Shown here: positions 36,014 through 48,414 of the stretch, in pieces
Layout of the letters: the number at the start of each line of letters is the position of its first letter
Position numbering within the stretch: the first letter of the stretch is position 1
Assembly (NCBI GenBank): GCA_018873245.2
Contig: JAEMBT020000005.1
Span: forward strand, 4,512,001 to 4,576,000
Source of the DNA: Archegozetes longisetosus
Lineage: Eukaryota > Arthropoda > Arachnida > Sarcoptiformes > Trhypochthoniidae
Direction of reading: 5' to 3'
Length of the DNA: 64,000 bases
Notes under the pieces: generated by a model
What the model saw: only the letters and a program-made list of their open reading frames with translations
Databases searched by the model: none
Told to the model about the DNA's origin: nothing
Made by a program: the position numbers and the translations under genes

Positions 36014-38245
36014 TATCACGCATTCAGATAATATAGTGATATGATATTTGAGACCCAGTATCAATCAAACCTTTGCTTTTGTTATTTCTACACGTTATAC
36101 CGTATTCTCTGCTCGTATTCTGCATTATTATAATCACCAGAGACTTGGTCAAATCGCTATCATATGTTTTTCTCTAACATGATCTCACCATTCATTTTAT
36201 TAGATATAATTTTTATTAGTATCGTTAATACTAGTCTCATGTCAAACTTTTTCACATCACGCAACTATTTAATGCAGAACAGTTTTTCTAATCAAAGTTT
36301 TAAGTTTACTTAGATTCATGGCATTCATTCATTTAAAAAGTAATGCATTTTTCATTATTGTTTCATGGTCGTTAACCAAACTCATGTCCTACTGTACTAC
36401 TAGAATAACATTGTTAACATACTTATGATCCGCTTCTCTCTATTCATCTTAATACGAAAATGCCATTTGTGTTTCGGTCATCTGCCAATCAGGTGTTACC
36501 GATGCAGGTGTTGTATATCCCAAACGCGATCATCCAAGTTATTACTAAATAGTAGCTCAACCGTGTCCAAGGTATGGGTATATGATTTTCATTTATTCGA
36601 CTATACAATCATTAATGCATATATACAACACTTGTGAATAATATGATTCGCTTTAAGTCCAATTTATTTTATTGTATACAACTTACAGAAGGCGTTTCGC
36701 CTACAAAAGGCTACAAAAGACTAAAAAAGCCTACAAAAACCTACAAAAAATAGCTCAAGTCCAACTATTTGTCCACTTCTAGGAATCATCGATTACCAGT
36801 TTTTCGGTTAATGCTTATTCACTCCAAACCCCGCTTCGATTATTTCTCATTTTCCTGATTCCAAACCATATTAATCTTGGAAGCTTCATCACATTTAAAA
36901 TTATAGATTCATAAAAATATTTGTTTCTCTATTCTTATTAAAATTCAGAATCGGGGGAAAAATCAGACATTTATACAGAGCATAAAATTTTTAATATCTT
37001 TGATTAAGTGCTGTCGTGTAGTTTGCAGATAAAAAGGCCTGTAATTATGCAATGAATATTACATAACAAGTCATATTCGCGCGAGTACATTAAAATATAT
37101 AGATTTAATATGCACTACGCTCTTTCACAGCTATTATGTAAGATTATGATAATAGTCAGTCTGTAATTACTGACAGTCTATTCCGAGTACTACACTTCTA
37201 AGTTAATAAAAAACAACAAAATACTTATTTCCAAGAACTTATAGCATTTGTATTTTGTGAGAGATATGATCAGCCACGTAGACAAGCAATAACTTTTTCA
37301 ATGAATAGTAATACACTTTGTCTCTTGAAATATCGGTACCAAGTTTAATATTCAGGATATTAACCCTTATCGAGCATTGATTCCGGAAATAAAGTTCATC
37401 TTTAAGCTATAAAGTATTTTATATTTTATATTTTATAGCCCATTATTTTACCCGTTCTTATTGCCCTATTTCAAGCATTTCAGATAACTGGCCATATATT
37501 TTAAACAATATATGTCATCCATGCAGAGGCCCTTAAAACATAATGTTCTGTTTGATCATATAATACATTTTTAGCTAACTAGAACTCTTTGTCATAAGGA
37601 TCAGAGCTGTGCAGAGCCACCACTTGATGCTACATTTCCGGACTCGTGTCTGTGTATATCGTACTCTGAAAAATACTCTCCCGTACTTTACATCCAACTA
37701 TACTTTACATCCCATCGACCAGTCTTCCAGTCTGTGATTTATTGATGTAGTGGCGAAGGGGATCGCATTCTCATCTGATTTCATCTTGACTACGATTAGG
37801 CACAACACAAGCTTTTCGACTAATATATAGTCAATAATACTCAATTGGGACTATCAGTGATGCATTTATAAAGGGTTATCAGCTTTTCAACCAATGCCGA
37901 TGTGATAATCAGTCCTATTAAATAACGTATTAACACATTTACCTACTCTTCAGTCACGTCTGAATGTACCGAACTTAAGGCAAGTTGTGATGCGATGCCT
38001 AATGTTCAGAGAAAGTTTTTGGTATACTGCGAGCACAGATTAAATTAGAAAACTTGACATTTAAGAATTGACTGGAATCTTAATGTGTGGAGAAATAACA
38101 TTTAGACTGAATTAATATTAGAGTAAAAAAGTCAATTAGAGGTGGCTTTGGCGCTATTTGCATGGTGAGAAATGAAGAGGCATTTCTGAAATAGTCAAAG
38201 CTATGTAATTTGTGTGTAGCTTAAAAATCTCATATGGTTAGATTC

Positions 38246-38303
38246 GTGCCATAAAGTGGTATCTCTAGTTGAAATAGCGTTACAGATAGGACTTTGTAGC
38301 ACT
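38246..38303. mobile_element. short hairpin repeat, family copy 2 of 4
   Basis: GTGCCATAAAGTGGTATCTCT on the left and GTTACAGATAGGACTTTGTA followed by GCAC on the right form inverted arms. It shares these arms with copies at 22279, 43439 and 51353; similarity to copy 1 extends to the right as far as a GGTGAT motif. Confidence 0.7.
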
Positions 38304-38515
38304 CACCCAACCATGTAGTCACATAATATATGCGGTGATTTGGCTTTTAAGCTTCAACTGTCATATTCTAACAACAGGGGAATACACTATACTTAACTTC
38401 TCCTAAATAATATTCTTTAGTGGTTTTGCTATCAAATGTTTAGAAAATATATAATGTAATGCTTGCTTACAAGAATAAATAGAGTACAATATTTTTTAAT
38501 GAATGATCATCTAGA

Positions 38516-38599
38516 AAATTGTTACCAGAGTCCAGAATATAGACCTATTTTAAGTTGAAATTGTTATCAGAATCTAGAGTATAGACCTATTTTAAGTTA
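38516..38599. repeat. 42-bp tandem duplication
   Basis: Two units at 38516-38557 and 38558-38599, each beginning AAATTGTTA and ending ATAGACCTATTTTAAGTT, with five differences. Confidence 0.85.
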
Positions 38600-40551
38600 A
38601 TATATTTGGTTAATGTCAAGCTATGCTATTTTTCTTGTTCCTACTTTAAGTAAAACTTATATATATTAGTCTAAACATCAATTCATTCGATATATGTATA
38701 GTCTATTCACATATTATTGATCAATATTATATAATACGATCACATCAATATAGCTTTCATATAATGAAAAATTTAAGGGAATGACTATTTTAATATATTA
38801 TTGTCTAAGTATACATTTAGTCATATGGAGTACTAGTATTCAAATTGAATGAATCTCAGCACAAAGTTGACACAGTAGATAATCGATCAAAAGAAGAGAC
38901 AAGAGATTTTAAAGTTGGCCAATCCATTAGCATATATGTAATTATTTAGTTTTCAATATGGAGGGTTGTTGAAAGGGAGTTATATAATACAATCTAGTTG
39001 AGTGCCAGCACCTATCCTATGCACCTAACCTTTCATAGGCACACGACTATCTCTACATTATCAATACCGCATTCATTCTACTTGTCCGTCAGGCCATTTC
39101 TGCTAATTTTTTCCAATACTATTTCTTTTATATATGAATTGCACAATTTTCAGTCCCTTTCCATATAGTGTATATCCGGCCGCAATCAGTCTTGTATTGT
39201 TATTTTGAGCACTAGTACTCAGTACAAGCTTCCGACCAGTCGGAAACGAGACATACGATTCACTAAAAAATATAAATTATTCCTATCAATGACGTAATAC
39301 TAGATTTCCGTTTAAATGTCACCATCTAAAGAATATTTGAATTGAAAAATTGTTTCAAATTGATAGAGAAATGTTCTCACGAATGTTGACACAAATAGAC
39401 TCTAGTTACGATTGTTTGCAAAATTAATATGGGAACTAACTCACTGTAAAGAGTTTGCAGTCAACTTCTATATACCATCTCTTTCTTTATTTCTATTATC
39501 AATTGCAGCCCATTGTCTAGTAATCAAACTGTGATTTTGTCTCTCTGTTTAAGTTATGAGTTTTGAGTTAGTTTTGAGTTAGTTTTTAGCAAGTTTTCAA
39601 GTTTCCACTTGAGTTTATATGGAAAACAAGCTTAAGCTAACCAAACGAAAGGATGTCTCATTAAAAATATGTGTGAATTAATAAAAGATTATTCATTCTC
39701 TATGCTGTCACATAATTTAGGAAAATTAAATAAACTTACGCGTTTTATTAAAGCTTTTTTAACCCTTTCATTTGGAGTTTAATCAAGTGTAAAAAATCTG
39801 TTGACATCAAAGACAGTTGAAATGATTTGAAAAGCATTGAAAGCAAAGCTTCACAAACACTATGCGTCTTATGAAAAGTACAATAAGTGCGTTCAAATAT
39901 CAAATTTAGATATACTGCTAAATAGAGTGATAAAAGCATAAAACGCAACAAATCGATAATTTATATTTTTATACCAGATATTCCACTTGAGTCTGATTGA
40001 AAAGCTTAATTTTATTTCTTTTCATTCCCTCTTTGATTATTATTGTTACACATGTTTTTTCTCGTAGAATATTTCAATAATTTATTCATTATTTATTATA
40101 ATGATTGAGAAAATTGTTTTACTATTAATAGTTGAATCACTTCTAAATCTCTATTCAATCTCTATTCAGTCACTTATCAGTTCAAGTTTAATAACTACGT
40201 CAAACTTTACACTTATAAACAAATTAGAAATAATTTAAAAATGAAAACTTTTTAAACAAAATTTGTAAATTTACTGAAAATCCAAAATGAATTTTTATGC
40301 ATAAATGTTGTTAATTAGGACTTAATGGAAAAGTTTTAATTGGAAAACTGATCAAAATAATCAAAAACATTTTAAGTAATTTAGAGTGAATTTTCAATAA
40401 TTATAATATATTTAAAGCCTCAATAAAGAGCGATTAAAGTTGTACGAAAAATTTAATTCAATTACCGAACAAAATGGTATTTTGGTGAAAGAGGAGGAGG
40501 AAAACTAAAGGATATAATAGAATATTATCTTGAGTTAGGATTGCTATTTCT

Positions 40552-40627
40552 CTATTTGTTGTGCACACGATTTCCTGGTCTGACAGAGATTGATGAATGG
40601 CATAGAATTTCTTGATGCTCTCGACGG
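40552..40627 (-). other. possible fourth exon of the BH3-like gene
   Basis: The third exon of the minus-strand gene carries a donor-like GTAAGG just before its stop codon (exon end 41116). Splicing to the AG at 40629-40628 would be in frame and add 26 codons ending with HNK and a TAG at 40554-40552 (DRREHQEILCHSSISVRP is the readable part). The acceptor lacks a good pyrimidine tract, so this is an optional extension and not part of the main model. Confidence 0.25.
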
Positions 40628-40932
40628 CTTATTTATGTAAAGTATGTGTTGCGTTAATTTGAAAATTTGTTTTTTGTTATTTGTAACGCCATATGTTTTA
40701 GGCAAAGAAACTCCTCCACAACAACTAAGTCTCTCTCTCATCCCAATTCAAATCATAGAATTAATCTATACATCGGTTTTATATCATTGTTGGCTTAGCA
40801 AAAGAATGTTTTCATTTGATTTGAATAAAATTAATTGAAAGAATGCAAGAAACCAATTCAATAGAATGTGATGTCAGACTGGAAATGAATTGGCGATCAA
40901 ACAAACGGTGGGACGCATTGACGCAACACTAG

Positions 40933-41064
40933 AGTTGTAGTGAGAATTGTAGTGCGAACTGTAGTGCTAACTGTAGTGCTAACTGTAGTGCTAACTGTAG
41001 TGAGAGCTGTAGTCACAACTCTAGTCGCAACTGTAATGATAACCGTAGTGAGAACTGTAGTCAC
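40933..41064. repeat. 12-bp tandem repeat, eleven copies
   Basis: Units of AACTGTAGTGCT with substitutions, in strict 12-bp register from 40933 to 41064. It begins 48 bp past the stop codon of the minus-strand gene's exon 3, in its 3' UTR or a downstream intron. Confidence 0.9.
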
Positions 41065-41111
41065 AAAACTAACAGATTAATGAAGAATGAGAGCAAACAC
41101 AAAGTGATGCC

Positions 41112-42143
41112 TTACTCTATCAAATCAAAGCCGATCTCAATATCAGAATAGTGTGGAATAGGCTGAGAGTTAGTGGCGATGGCTAGAAGAATGATAAATG
41201 ATGTTTTGATCGAAGTCCAATGGTAGAGGAAGTTTGAAAATCTGAGATGAGTCTCCCATGTGGTAGTGTTTCCTGATATCTGCAACTTTATAGTTCTATA
41301 TGAAAGTCTCAAATGAGCCGTTAGAGAGAAATGAATAGAGTCGGCAAGACTTTTTGTGGTTTTTATATGTTGTATATGTTTTATAAGTTGTAGTATTGAT
41401 CACAAAATATAGTGTGTATTGATCACAATATATAGTGTGTATTGGTCACAATATATTGTATATATTCTATTGATCACAACATATAGTATATATTGATTGG
41501 ATTGAGGCAGAAAAAAGTAATCATAATAATAGTTGTGCCCAATGAGCCCTGAGTAATACAATAGTGAAAAATTGACAAAATATCTTTCGTTTCCTGAAGA
41601 CTGTTTTTAACGATCAGTTAATGATTACCACACTAAAGAATAAGTCACAACGATTTTCTACTTCGGACATTACATTTATGCAGAACATATTGACTGACTT
41701 CCTATAATTCGCCCCAAGTCCTAAAAACTAACGAACCATTTTTTGCTGAGAACATCTAAAACTACTTTGAAAAACCATATTAACTATAAAAGCGGGCTTT
41801 TGTCAATTTGATGCCAATAGAATGATAGGAAAGAAATTTATGGTTTAAATGGTTTCAGAAGAAAACGTGACACTAAGACCATTTATTTGAAAAGGCAGGA
41901 ACAGTGGCTGTTAATATCAAATGGATTTAAATTTAGCTCTACAACAGTTTTCAAAACGTTTTGCATTATTTTTATATTTTTAACTATAACTGACCCCAAA
42001 CCCCTACTCCAACAATTGCTTCCAACTGCTATATTGCAATTTATGATATGGAAAAATCTGATTATATCCCACTTTTTTAACTTTAAATCACACCACTTTA
42101 TGCTTTCCTTTTAAGTAATCCTTTCGGACAAAACTCGCTTTAT

Positions 42144-42181
<38 letters not shown>

Positions 42182-45100
42182 ATACTGAAAGTTTCTATTG
42201 GATTATAAAGATTTAAAAGCAATCTTAACTCAAAGATTGACTAATGCATTGCTGATATATTAGATTTATTTACAAAAGAATTTTATTATTTTTCATTAAT
42301 TATTGCAAATATTTAGTTGCAAATACAAAATTGTATGAATTAATGTACAAAAGACGTCTGTATTGCAATCATTATGAAAGTTATAAGTGCTGACAAATTC
42401 TTGTTCTTTGAGTATAAATACTGTAAGAAATAGTATAAGTTTTTCGACTCTTCTTAAAAGATACACATCGACTTTGGGCAGTGTCTGTAGTTTATTTGAT
42501 ATTATGTCATTTATTAAACTAAAACTAATATAAAAATGAGTTTTAATTGAATTAAACAATCAAAATGAAATAAAACGGTAAGTCTTACGCGTAAGTTAAG
42601 ATGCACTTTTGAAGTAAAATGTATTATATTTGACTGACTTAGTATTATACAGAAGTTAATGTGTATCTTTTACTATTTGGTTTCTTTATAGTGTTATATT
42701 GTTTGTGGCAACACACACACGCATCTCATAAAATATATGTTTTAGTTTCAAAATATTTGGTATAAAAATCACTCACAATTACATTCATAAGAATATCAGT
42801 TTTAAATTACATTAGATTTAGATACTATCAAGTCTTGTCTGACTTTTCAGATTAAGATATATTATTATACATTACATAATAAATAATTGAATTGATTTTA
42901 AAAACTATGTATGACATGAAAATGATATAAAACATTTTTATTAATATCAGTTATATTTTAATATGAAAGACATCGTAGCGGAGAAAACTTACAAATTTAG
43001 TAAATCTCAACTTACTTTGCATCAAATTATACTTTATAATCAATATACTCATGTATTAACACCATGTCACTTTTCAGCTTCCTCTCAATCAATATGTCAT
43101 TTCGGCATCAGTTCAAATAGTTTTTTACTTCTGTCAAAATATATAGTATTGCGATACCCGTCAGGCGAGTTATCAGTCGCGTTTTCTTGGTCTCAATCTG
43201 TATATATATGATAAAAAGAAATAAGTATATGTTACCTCATGTCAGTTTTCACATTTTTAAATTGCAGATATCTCAGTCATTTTACTAGTACTTCATATCT
43301 ATCGAGTATGTATTTCATATGTATCGGCTATAGCGGCCACTTTTCATGTCAGCCTCGTGAGCTGAATATTCTCCACTTTTAATATAGAGTTGGGTCAGTC
43401 AAGTGGGTATATATCGTGAATAACTCAAATGGTTGGGTCAGCGCTATAAAGTCCTATCTCTTATAGAACTAACATAGGAGATGAGACTTTGTAGCGCTGA
43501 TCGGGTCTAATATATTTTAAAGATATTCAACATAAATCTAAAAAGCAAATAGAATATAAAATGAAGTCATCGAAAAGTTGTGAATTGATAAATGCGCTCT
43601 TTTTATAAATAGCCGAAAGTTTTTCAAAAAAAAATTCGACTTAATTTGGTAAAAGTTTTTTAAAAGCTCTCAAGAGCGGTATTTGTGGTATGGAATTAAA
43701 TTGAAATGCCCTTAAAGTGGAGTAGGAGTGAAAATGTGTGCAAATAGTTTAAAATGCAAACGTTTAATTTTTCAATAGTTAGCATTAGGAGCAAAAAGTA
43801 AGCGAATATCTCATCTACACTACAAACTATTGTCAGGTTGGGACTACTGACTGCGCGAAAAAATAATGTGATATTTAACTCACTTTTCGGTTTCGTGTAG
43901 TGATAAAATCTTTGCTGATTCTCCGGAGATCTGCTCCAATTTCCCGTAGGATTCCGTCAGTAAATTCGCTGTTTTGTGATAGCGATGAACTGACAATATC
44001 TGGTAAAGGATATAAAGATCTTTCGGATTCGATATCTGAACTTTCTGTTCGATCATTAGGTGATGACAGAGTAGGAGCCATCAAACGCTCTGTTGAAAAA
44101 TTAATTCTTTAGATTAGTTTTTTGAAATTGATGTATAGCATAAATTAGTTAAATTGATTTAAATTAAAAACTATTTCAGATTTGTTTGACGGAATAGGAA
44201 TTATTGTATTCTTTCGCTTTGAGCTCTGGTAGTCAAAAGACTTTGACATTAAGTTCTAGCAACTCAGCTAAACAAAGATAGAATTGAGTTCTTGAGCGAA
44301 TCAACTTCTTTTCAATCAATCAAATACCGAGTTCTTGTTTCTTCCGATTGATTTATTGAAACTGCTCTCATTAAATATAGGCATAAAACTATTCAGAAAA
44401 ATTGAATTGAGAGATTATTTTGACTTCAAATTAAAACTAACATGCAGTTGAAAAGTTAATAATCCTCGATAACAACTAGAAAAAGGTCGTTATTATGTCA
44501 GTCTTCGTGAAATGCGCACTAATTTGTTGCCGAATTTGATTTTAGGTTTATTTTGATTACTGTATTGAGTATTGTTTAAGTTTCTTAATTTGTAAACATA
44601 CTATGATCTGATAGAAAGCATGTCGTCACAACGCACTACTTCTGACTGCTACCAACCTTTTTAGTGCATATAATTGATTAAATTTGATCAAAGACATGAA
44701 TGTAAACTTATTTGTATTCTTGAAATTGAGATTATAATTATAATTGATTTTTAATGTTGCTCAGAATAAGATATTGAGAATAATGGTAAATTGAAAAGCT
44801 TGATGTAATCTATTACTTTGAATACTCAGAAAACAAAAATATGTTCAAAACACGATATGACAGCTTGTATTTTTCTCATTCATCAATTCATTCATATTGT
44901 TGTATATGTCGAACGGTTCTTAAGATAACTGAAATGATTACAACATTTTTTAATCAACTCTAACATCTACGATAAGATGTTATGTCATTAATTCTGTAAT
45001 AGGATAAAAGGGCTTTACTGTGTATTACATGTGTATTGCGGTCAAGCTAGGTTTCAATCCTTAGCAAATACATTCAGCTATGCTGTTGGAAGGCATTTTC

Positions 45101-46358
45101 AATCTATCTCTAGAACTTGAGCGAAGTCTGATCTGCTATACAGGATTGTATTCTACAGGTATAGTTTGATATATGAATCACAATGTAGAGAGACGATATA
45201 ACTGAGGTTATAGGGCCTTTTTCGGTGTTTTCTCTAAAAAGATAGTTGGCAATCAATATAATAACCTGAGACAAATTGAAAACATCTCAATATTGCAAAA
45301 TTCATATTTAATTCGCTTCAAAGCAGTAATAAAATCCTTAACAGCAGTGAAGTAAAACTTTGAGTATGTTTTACTCTGTGTTTTAAACATATACCGCTTC
45401 CCTTAACTGTTCATTAGACACTATTTTAAAGCTGAGATGCTTTGAAAATTGGTTTACATTTGTAACTAAGAGTAAGGGTTATATTTGATGAAAAATACTT
45501 GGACCTAATACTATTTTAGTGAGATTTATAAATATATACAATTTATTACTTAAAAATATATTTAAATAAAAAGAAATGCTAAGATTTGTAAAAATTGCTT
45601 TTGAATGGTAAAGGTTTTTAAGACAAGCTTACAATAAAATTAGATAAATCTGATTTTTGTAATAAAATCTTTATCCTTGATTGTAGTCGAAGTCAAAGTG
45701 AAATTGAGTCTCGTTAGAGAATAAGCAATCACTAAAATCTCTATCAAATCGTCACTTCATTCAAATAAGAGAAACGATTTGAATCTTCAGAAGAAAATCA
45801 AAAGTACAATGAAAATAGAACTTAAGTCTTACCTGAATTTGATGTGCTGTTAGCGAGTAATGAAATATTTGTGACCAAATACGGATTTCTGTATCCTCTA
45901 ATGCAACCACAATTACACGGTGGATGTCCGATTAGATCATTGGAAAGAGTTTCAGGTGACAATGAAGATGATGTTGATGTCAATGCATGAAGTGATGAAT
46001 AGCCCGAAGATGTTGAAAAGTTTTCGGATGAGTTTTGTGAACGATTTCTCATAGTTTTATTATATTTTCTCCTTCGCGGTATTGGGATCGGAGAACTTTG
46101 AACTCTTCTATTTGGAAAACTAATTGTTTCCACTCGTTCATGTTGGTCTTGTTCGTGTTCATATTCTTCATATTCAACTTGTTCTTCTTCATCTTCTTCA
46201 TATTCAACTTGTTGTAATTCATATTGATTTGTTAAAAAACTATTGAATGATTCATAACCGCTATCAAAGCTAAGTAATTTGGATTGACTTTTCCACGAAA
46301 TATATAACTGACTTTCTGGCGGTTCTTCATCAGCCGCTAGTGACCAAACTCTAGTCAT
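41112..46358 (-). CDS. unrecognised Ser/acidic-rich protein with a BH3-like helix
   Basis: Family not recognised. Proposed exons on the minus strand: 46358-45833, 44089-43884, 41279-41112; introns are GT-AG and phases agree (1, then 0), giving about 299 residues. Visible features: DSGYES at 32-37 (matches the DSGxxS phosphodegron pattern), an acidic Glu/Tyr-rich run at 47-77, a basic Pro/Arg stretch at 82-98, a Ser/Thr-rich segment at 107-135, a CNCGC cluster at 148-152, and an amphipathic helix IGADLRRISKDF at 226-237. That helix has the BH3 hydrophobic spacing (Ile226, Leu230, Ile233, Phe237) and is close to the Bim/Bad pattern, but Lys235 stands where BH3 motifs have Asp. Exon 3 contains a moderately hydrophobic segment (TSIKTSFIILLAIAT, about 266-280) followed by a polar tail. 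The first exon is well supported; exon 3 is less certain. A BH3-only function is a hypothesis. Confidence 0.6.
41395..41496. repeat. AT-rich degenerate tandem repeat around TATTGATCACAA
   Basis: About four imperfect copies of TATTGATCACAATATATAGT, in intron 2 of the BH3-like gene, 116 bp upstream of its exon 3. Confidence 0.75.
42146..42178. repeat. (CT)n microsatellite
   Basis: Near-perfect CT dinucleotide run in intron 2 of the BH3-like gene. Confidence 0.95.
43439..43499. mobile_element. short hairpin repeat, family copy 3 of 4
   Basis: The 23-bp left arm CAGCGCTATAAAGTCCTATC... faces the right arm ending in GACTTTGTAGCGCTG at 43499; the arms pair with four mismatches. It is the cleanest hairpin of the four-copy family and lies in intron 2 of the BH3-like gene. 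Confidence 0.8.
44090..45832 (-). other. intron 1 of the BH3-like gene
   Basis: A 1743-bp phase-1 intron between the acidic first exon and the exon with the BH3-like helix. It is AT-rich; I see no exon, RNA gene or repeat of note in it. Confidence 0.55.
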
Positions 46359-48076
46359 AATGTAAAAAATATGAAGTTATAGGTTGCTAATAAATAGTCG
46401 AATGAGCGATAAACGTTGAACACCTTTGAGCGCGAATGCAACGAGCAAACTGTTGAAGCAAATTGAACACACGTTCATTTTATATGATCAAACGTTGGAA
46501 CACACTATACATTGCGCCTGTTTGTGACATCATCAATGAGACTGGAGAACGAACCAACTGAATTCAGTTCTATTCAGCTCCATTCGACTCCACTCAACTC
46601 TATTCATATTGTATTTATTCACAATTACTTACAATAATGTTTGCTAAAAATGTTCCATCCTATGTACCTAATCTGACTCCTTTGAGTAATTTAAAAGTCA
46701 CTATCTATTCAAGTAAGTCATCTGAAGATTTGGCAAAAGTTAATCAGTTCCTTTAATAAGTTTTAAACTGTTTATTCAGTGAAAAGTTGAGATAAATTGA
46801 AGATTACGATAGCTGTTAGTGTTTAGGCCTTCAGGGCGTCAAAACTAATGGAATCAAAATTTATATGACGATCAATAACAATAAGGAGTTAGATATCCTA
46901 TTTGAGAAGTTAATCAGATTTTATTATTTTCCAAATCTAACTTTTAGCCTAAGTGACTTACAGTTTCATTTGAAAAGTTTATAAATAAGTTTTCAGTTTT
47001 AAGAACATTTGATACAATGAAAAAATCAATGCTTTCCAGATCTTTAACATTGAAAAGTATATTAAAGATAAGATTTTCAGTTTTCTAAATGTATAGCCTG
47101 AAGAGGACATGAAATGCTTATTAGAATAAATTGAATAAAAGCTGGCAGCGCAATTGAATAAGTGTTAAAAGTAATTGTCTGAAGTTATTATCTTAATTGA
47201 TAGAAATGATTTGGATAAGCATATCGAAGCGATATGAATGATATTGTTTGCCATACAGTAAAGCATAATAGAGAGATAAGTTTTATTACTGATTATCTCA
47301 TAAAAACTGTCTAATAAATAAAACAGACCGAACTTTATTAGCAGATATTGAAGGCTTTATCTTTTGTAAATATTGCAGTCATCTCACACTTTTCATATAA
47401 GCCGATAATTTTTTATGTCAATAAATATCTTTATAAATATCGGCCAAATCCAGATTCCCTCAATAAAGTAATCACTTCGAGTTAGTCTCATATACTCTGC
47501 TCGACATTTGCAACACGAAATATTTTGTTCAAATATCACAAAACTATCTCAATTGAACTATATTTCTGCCTAACATTCAGTCAGAATCAATTGGAAAACC
47601 ATAATCCAAAGTTAGCTAACTGATGGAATTGTTGTCCACTATTTGAAATATCTGAATTAGAGGGGCATTGAGCTGATAAGAGGTATTGGTTGGCGATAAT
47701 CATTATTATTAAGAATATATTTCATTCGCTAAATTGTCAGCTCATCAGAGATGAAACAAGGGTTAGAGAACTGGTTCCATTTCGGAAATTATCGTAATGT
47801 CCGTTAAGGATCAAACACAAACAAGTCGAACATTCCCTTTCGCTGAGTTGGCAAAAATTCTCTTTCCATACAATGTGACGGATATTATAGTACGTAATGG
47901 ATATAATTATTAATTGGTTAAATCATTTCAGTTATCTTTTACATGCTATCATTTCTATAGCTTCTACCAGACTCAAGGGTTAGTTTGAAATCATTTCTAG
48001 CTCAAGTGCACTTGTCAGGGCTGAATCTTGAAGTTTTGTGTTTGCTCAATGTTTGTAGGGTTTAGAACGTTGATGG

Positions 48077-48103
48077 ACATGACATAACATAACATAACAT
48101 AAC
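48077..48103. repeat. (CATAA)n pentamer repeat
   Basis: About five copies of the pentamer ACATA/CATAA. Confidence 0.85.
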
Positions 48104-48350
48104 AGACAAGTTTATTAAGTACCAGTAGGAATTTAGGTATGAAGTTAGTGTTTAAAAATTTGACAGAAACTGCAATAATACTGAGAAAAATGAAAATTTC
48201 TATTCTCAGTTATGAATTACTTAAATTAATTACACGCTTATTCAGTTAAACGATTGTTTAATATTATTGACTGCTATTCATAGAGCCCAATCGAACATAA
48301 AGTGCATAAGAGAGAACATTGTATGCTTTTATAGTAGCATTTATTAAATT

Positions 48351-48352
<2 letters not shown>

Positions 48353-48411
<59 letters not shown>
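48353..48411. repeat. (GA)n microsatellite, about 29 copies
   Basis: The longest perfect dinucleotide run in the window; it produces a Ser-Leu repeat open frame on the minus strand that should not be read as a protein. Confidence 0.97.

Positions 48412-48414
<3 letters not shown>

Larger units (their letters stand above)
29799..40551. other. intergenic region upstream of the carboxypeptidase gene
   Basis: The region starts with the 5' flank of the carboxypeptidase (minus strand) and contains no gene I can support. It holds several minisatellites (30197-30276, 33980-34040, 35919-36013, 38516-38599, and a CCTACAAAA-type repeat at about 36691-36752), one dispersed hairpin element (38246-38303), and two islands of higher GC with open frames (about 33430-33560 and 37590-37800). 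The remaining open frames are short and AT-driven. Confidence 0.5.
41280..43883 (-). other. intron 2 of the BH3-like gene
   Basis: This proposed 2604-bp phase-0 intron holds the tandem repeat at 41395-41496, the CT run at 42146-42178 and hairpin element copy 3 at 43439-43499. A minus-strand open frame at 42296-42559 has a hydrophobic segment but no clear splice sites in phase, so it is not included as an exon. Confidence 0.45.

Noticed and set aside
42296..42559. 87-codon minus-strand frame with a hydrophobic stretch, possible extra exon of the BH3-like gene
   Set aside because: No acceptor and donor pair in the right phase; composition is typical of AT-rich noncoding DNA.
43900..44112. 70-codon plus-strand frame
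   Set aside because: It is antisense to exon 2 of the BH3-like gene; the minus frame has matching splice sites at both ends and continues the exon 1 frame.
45050..45065. GGTTTCAATCC, resembling a tRNA T-arm (B box)
   Set aside because: No A box or acceptor-stem pairing at the right distance; no cloverleaf could be formed.
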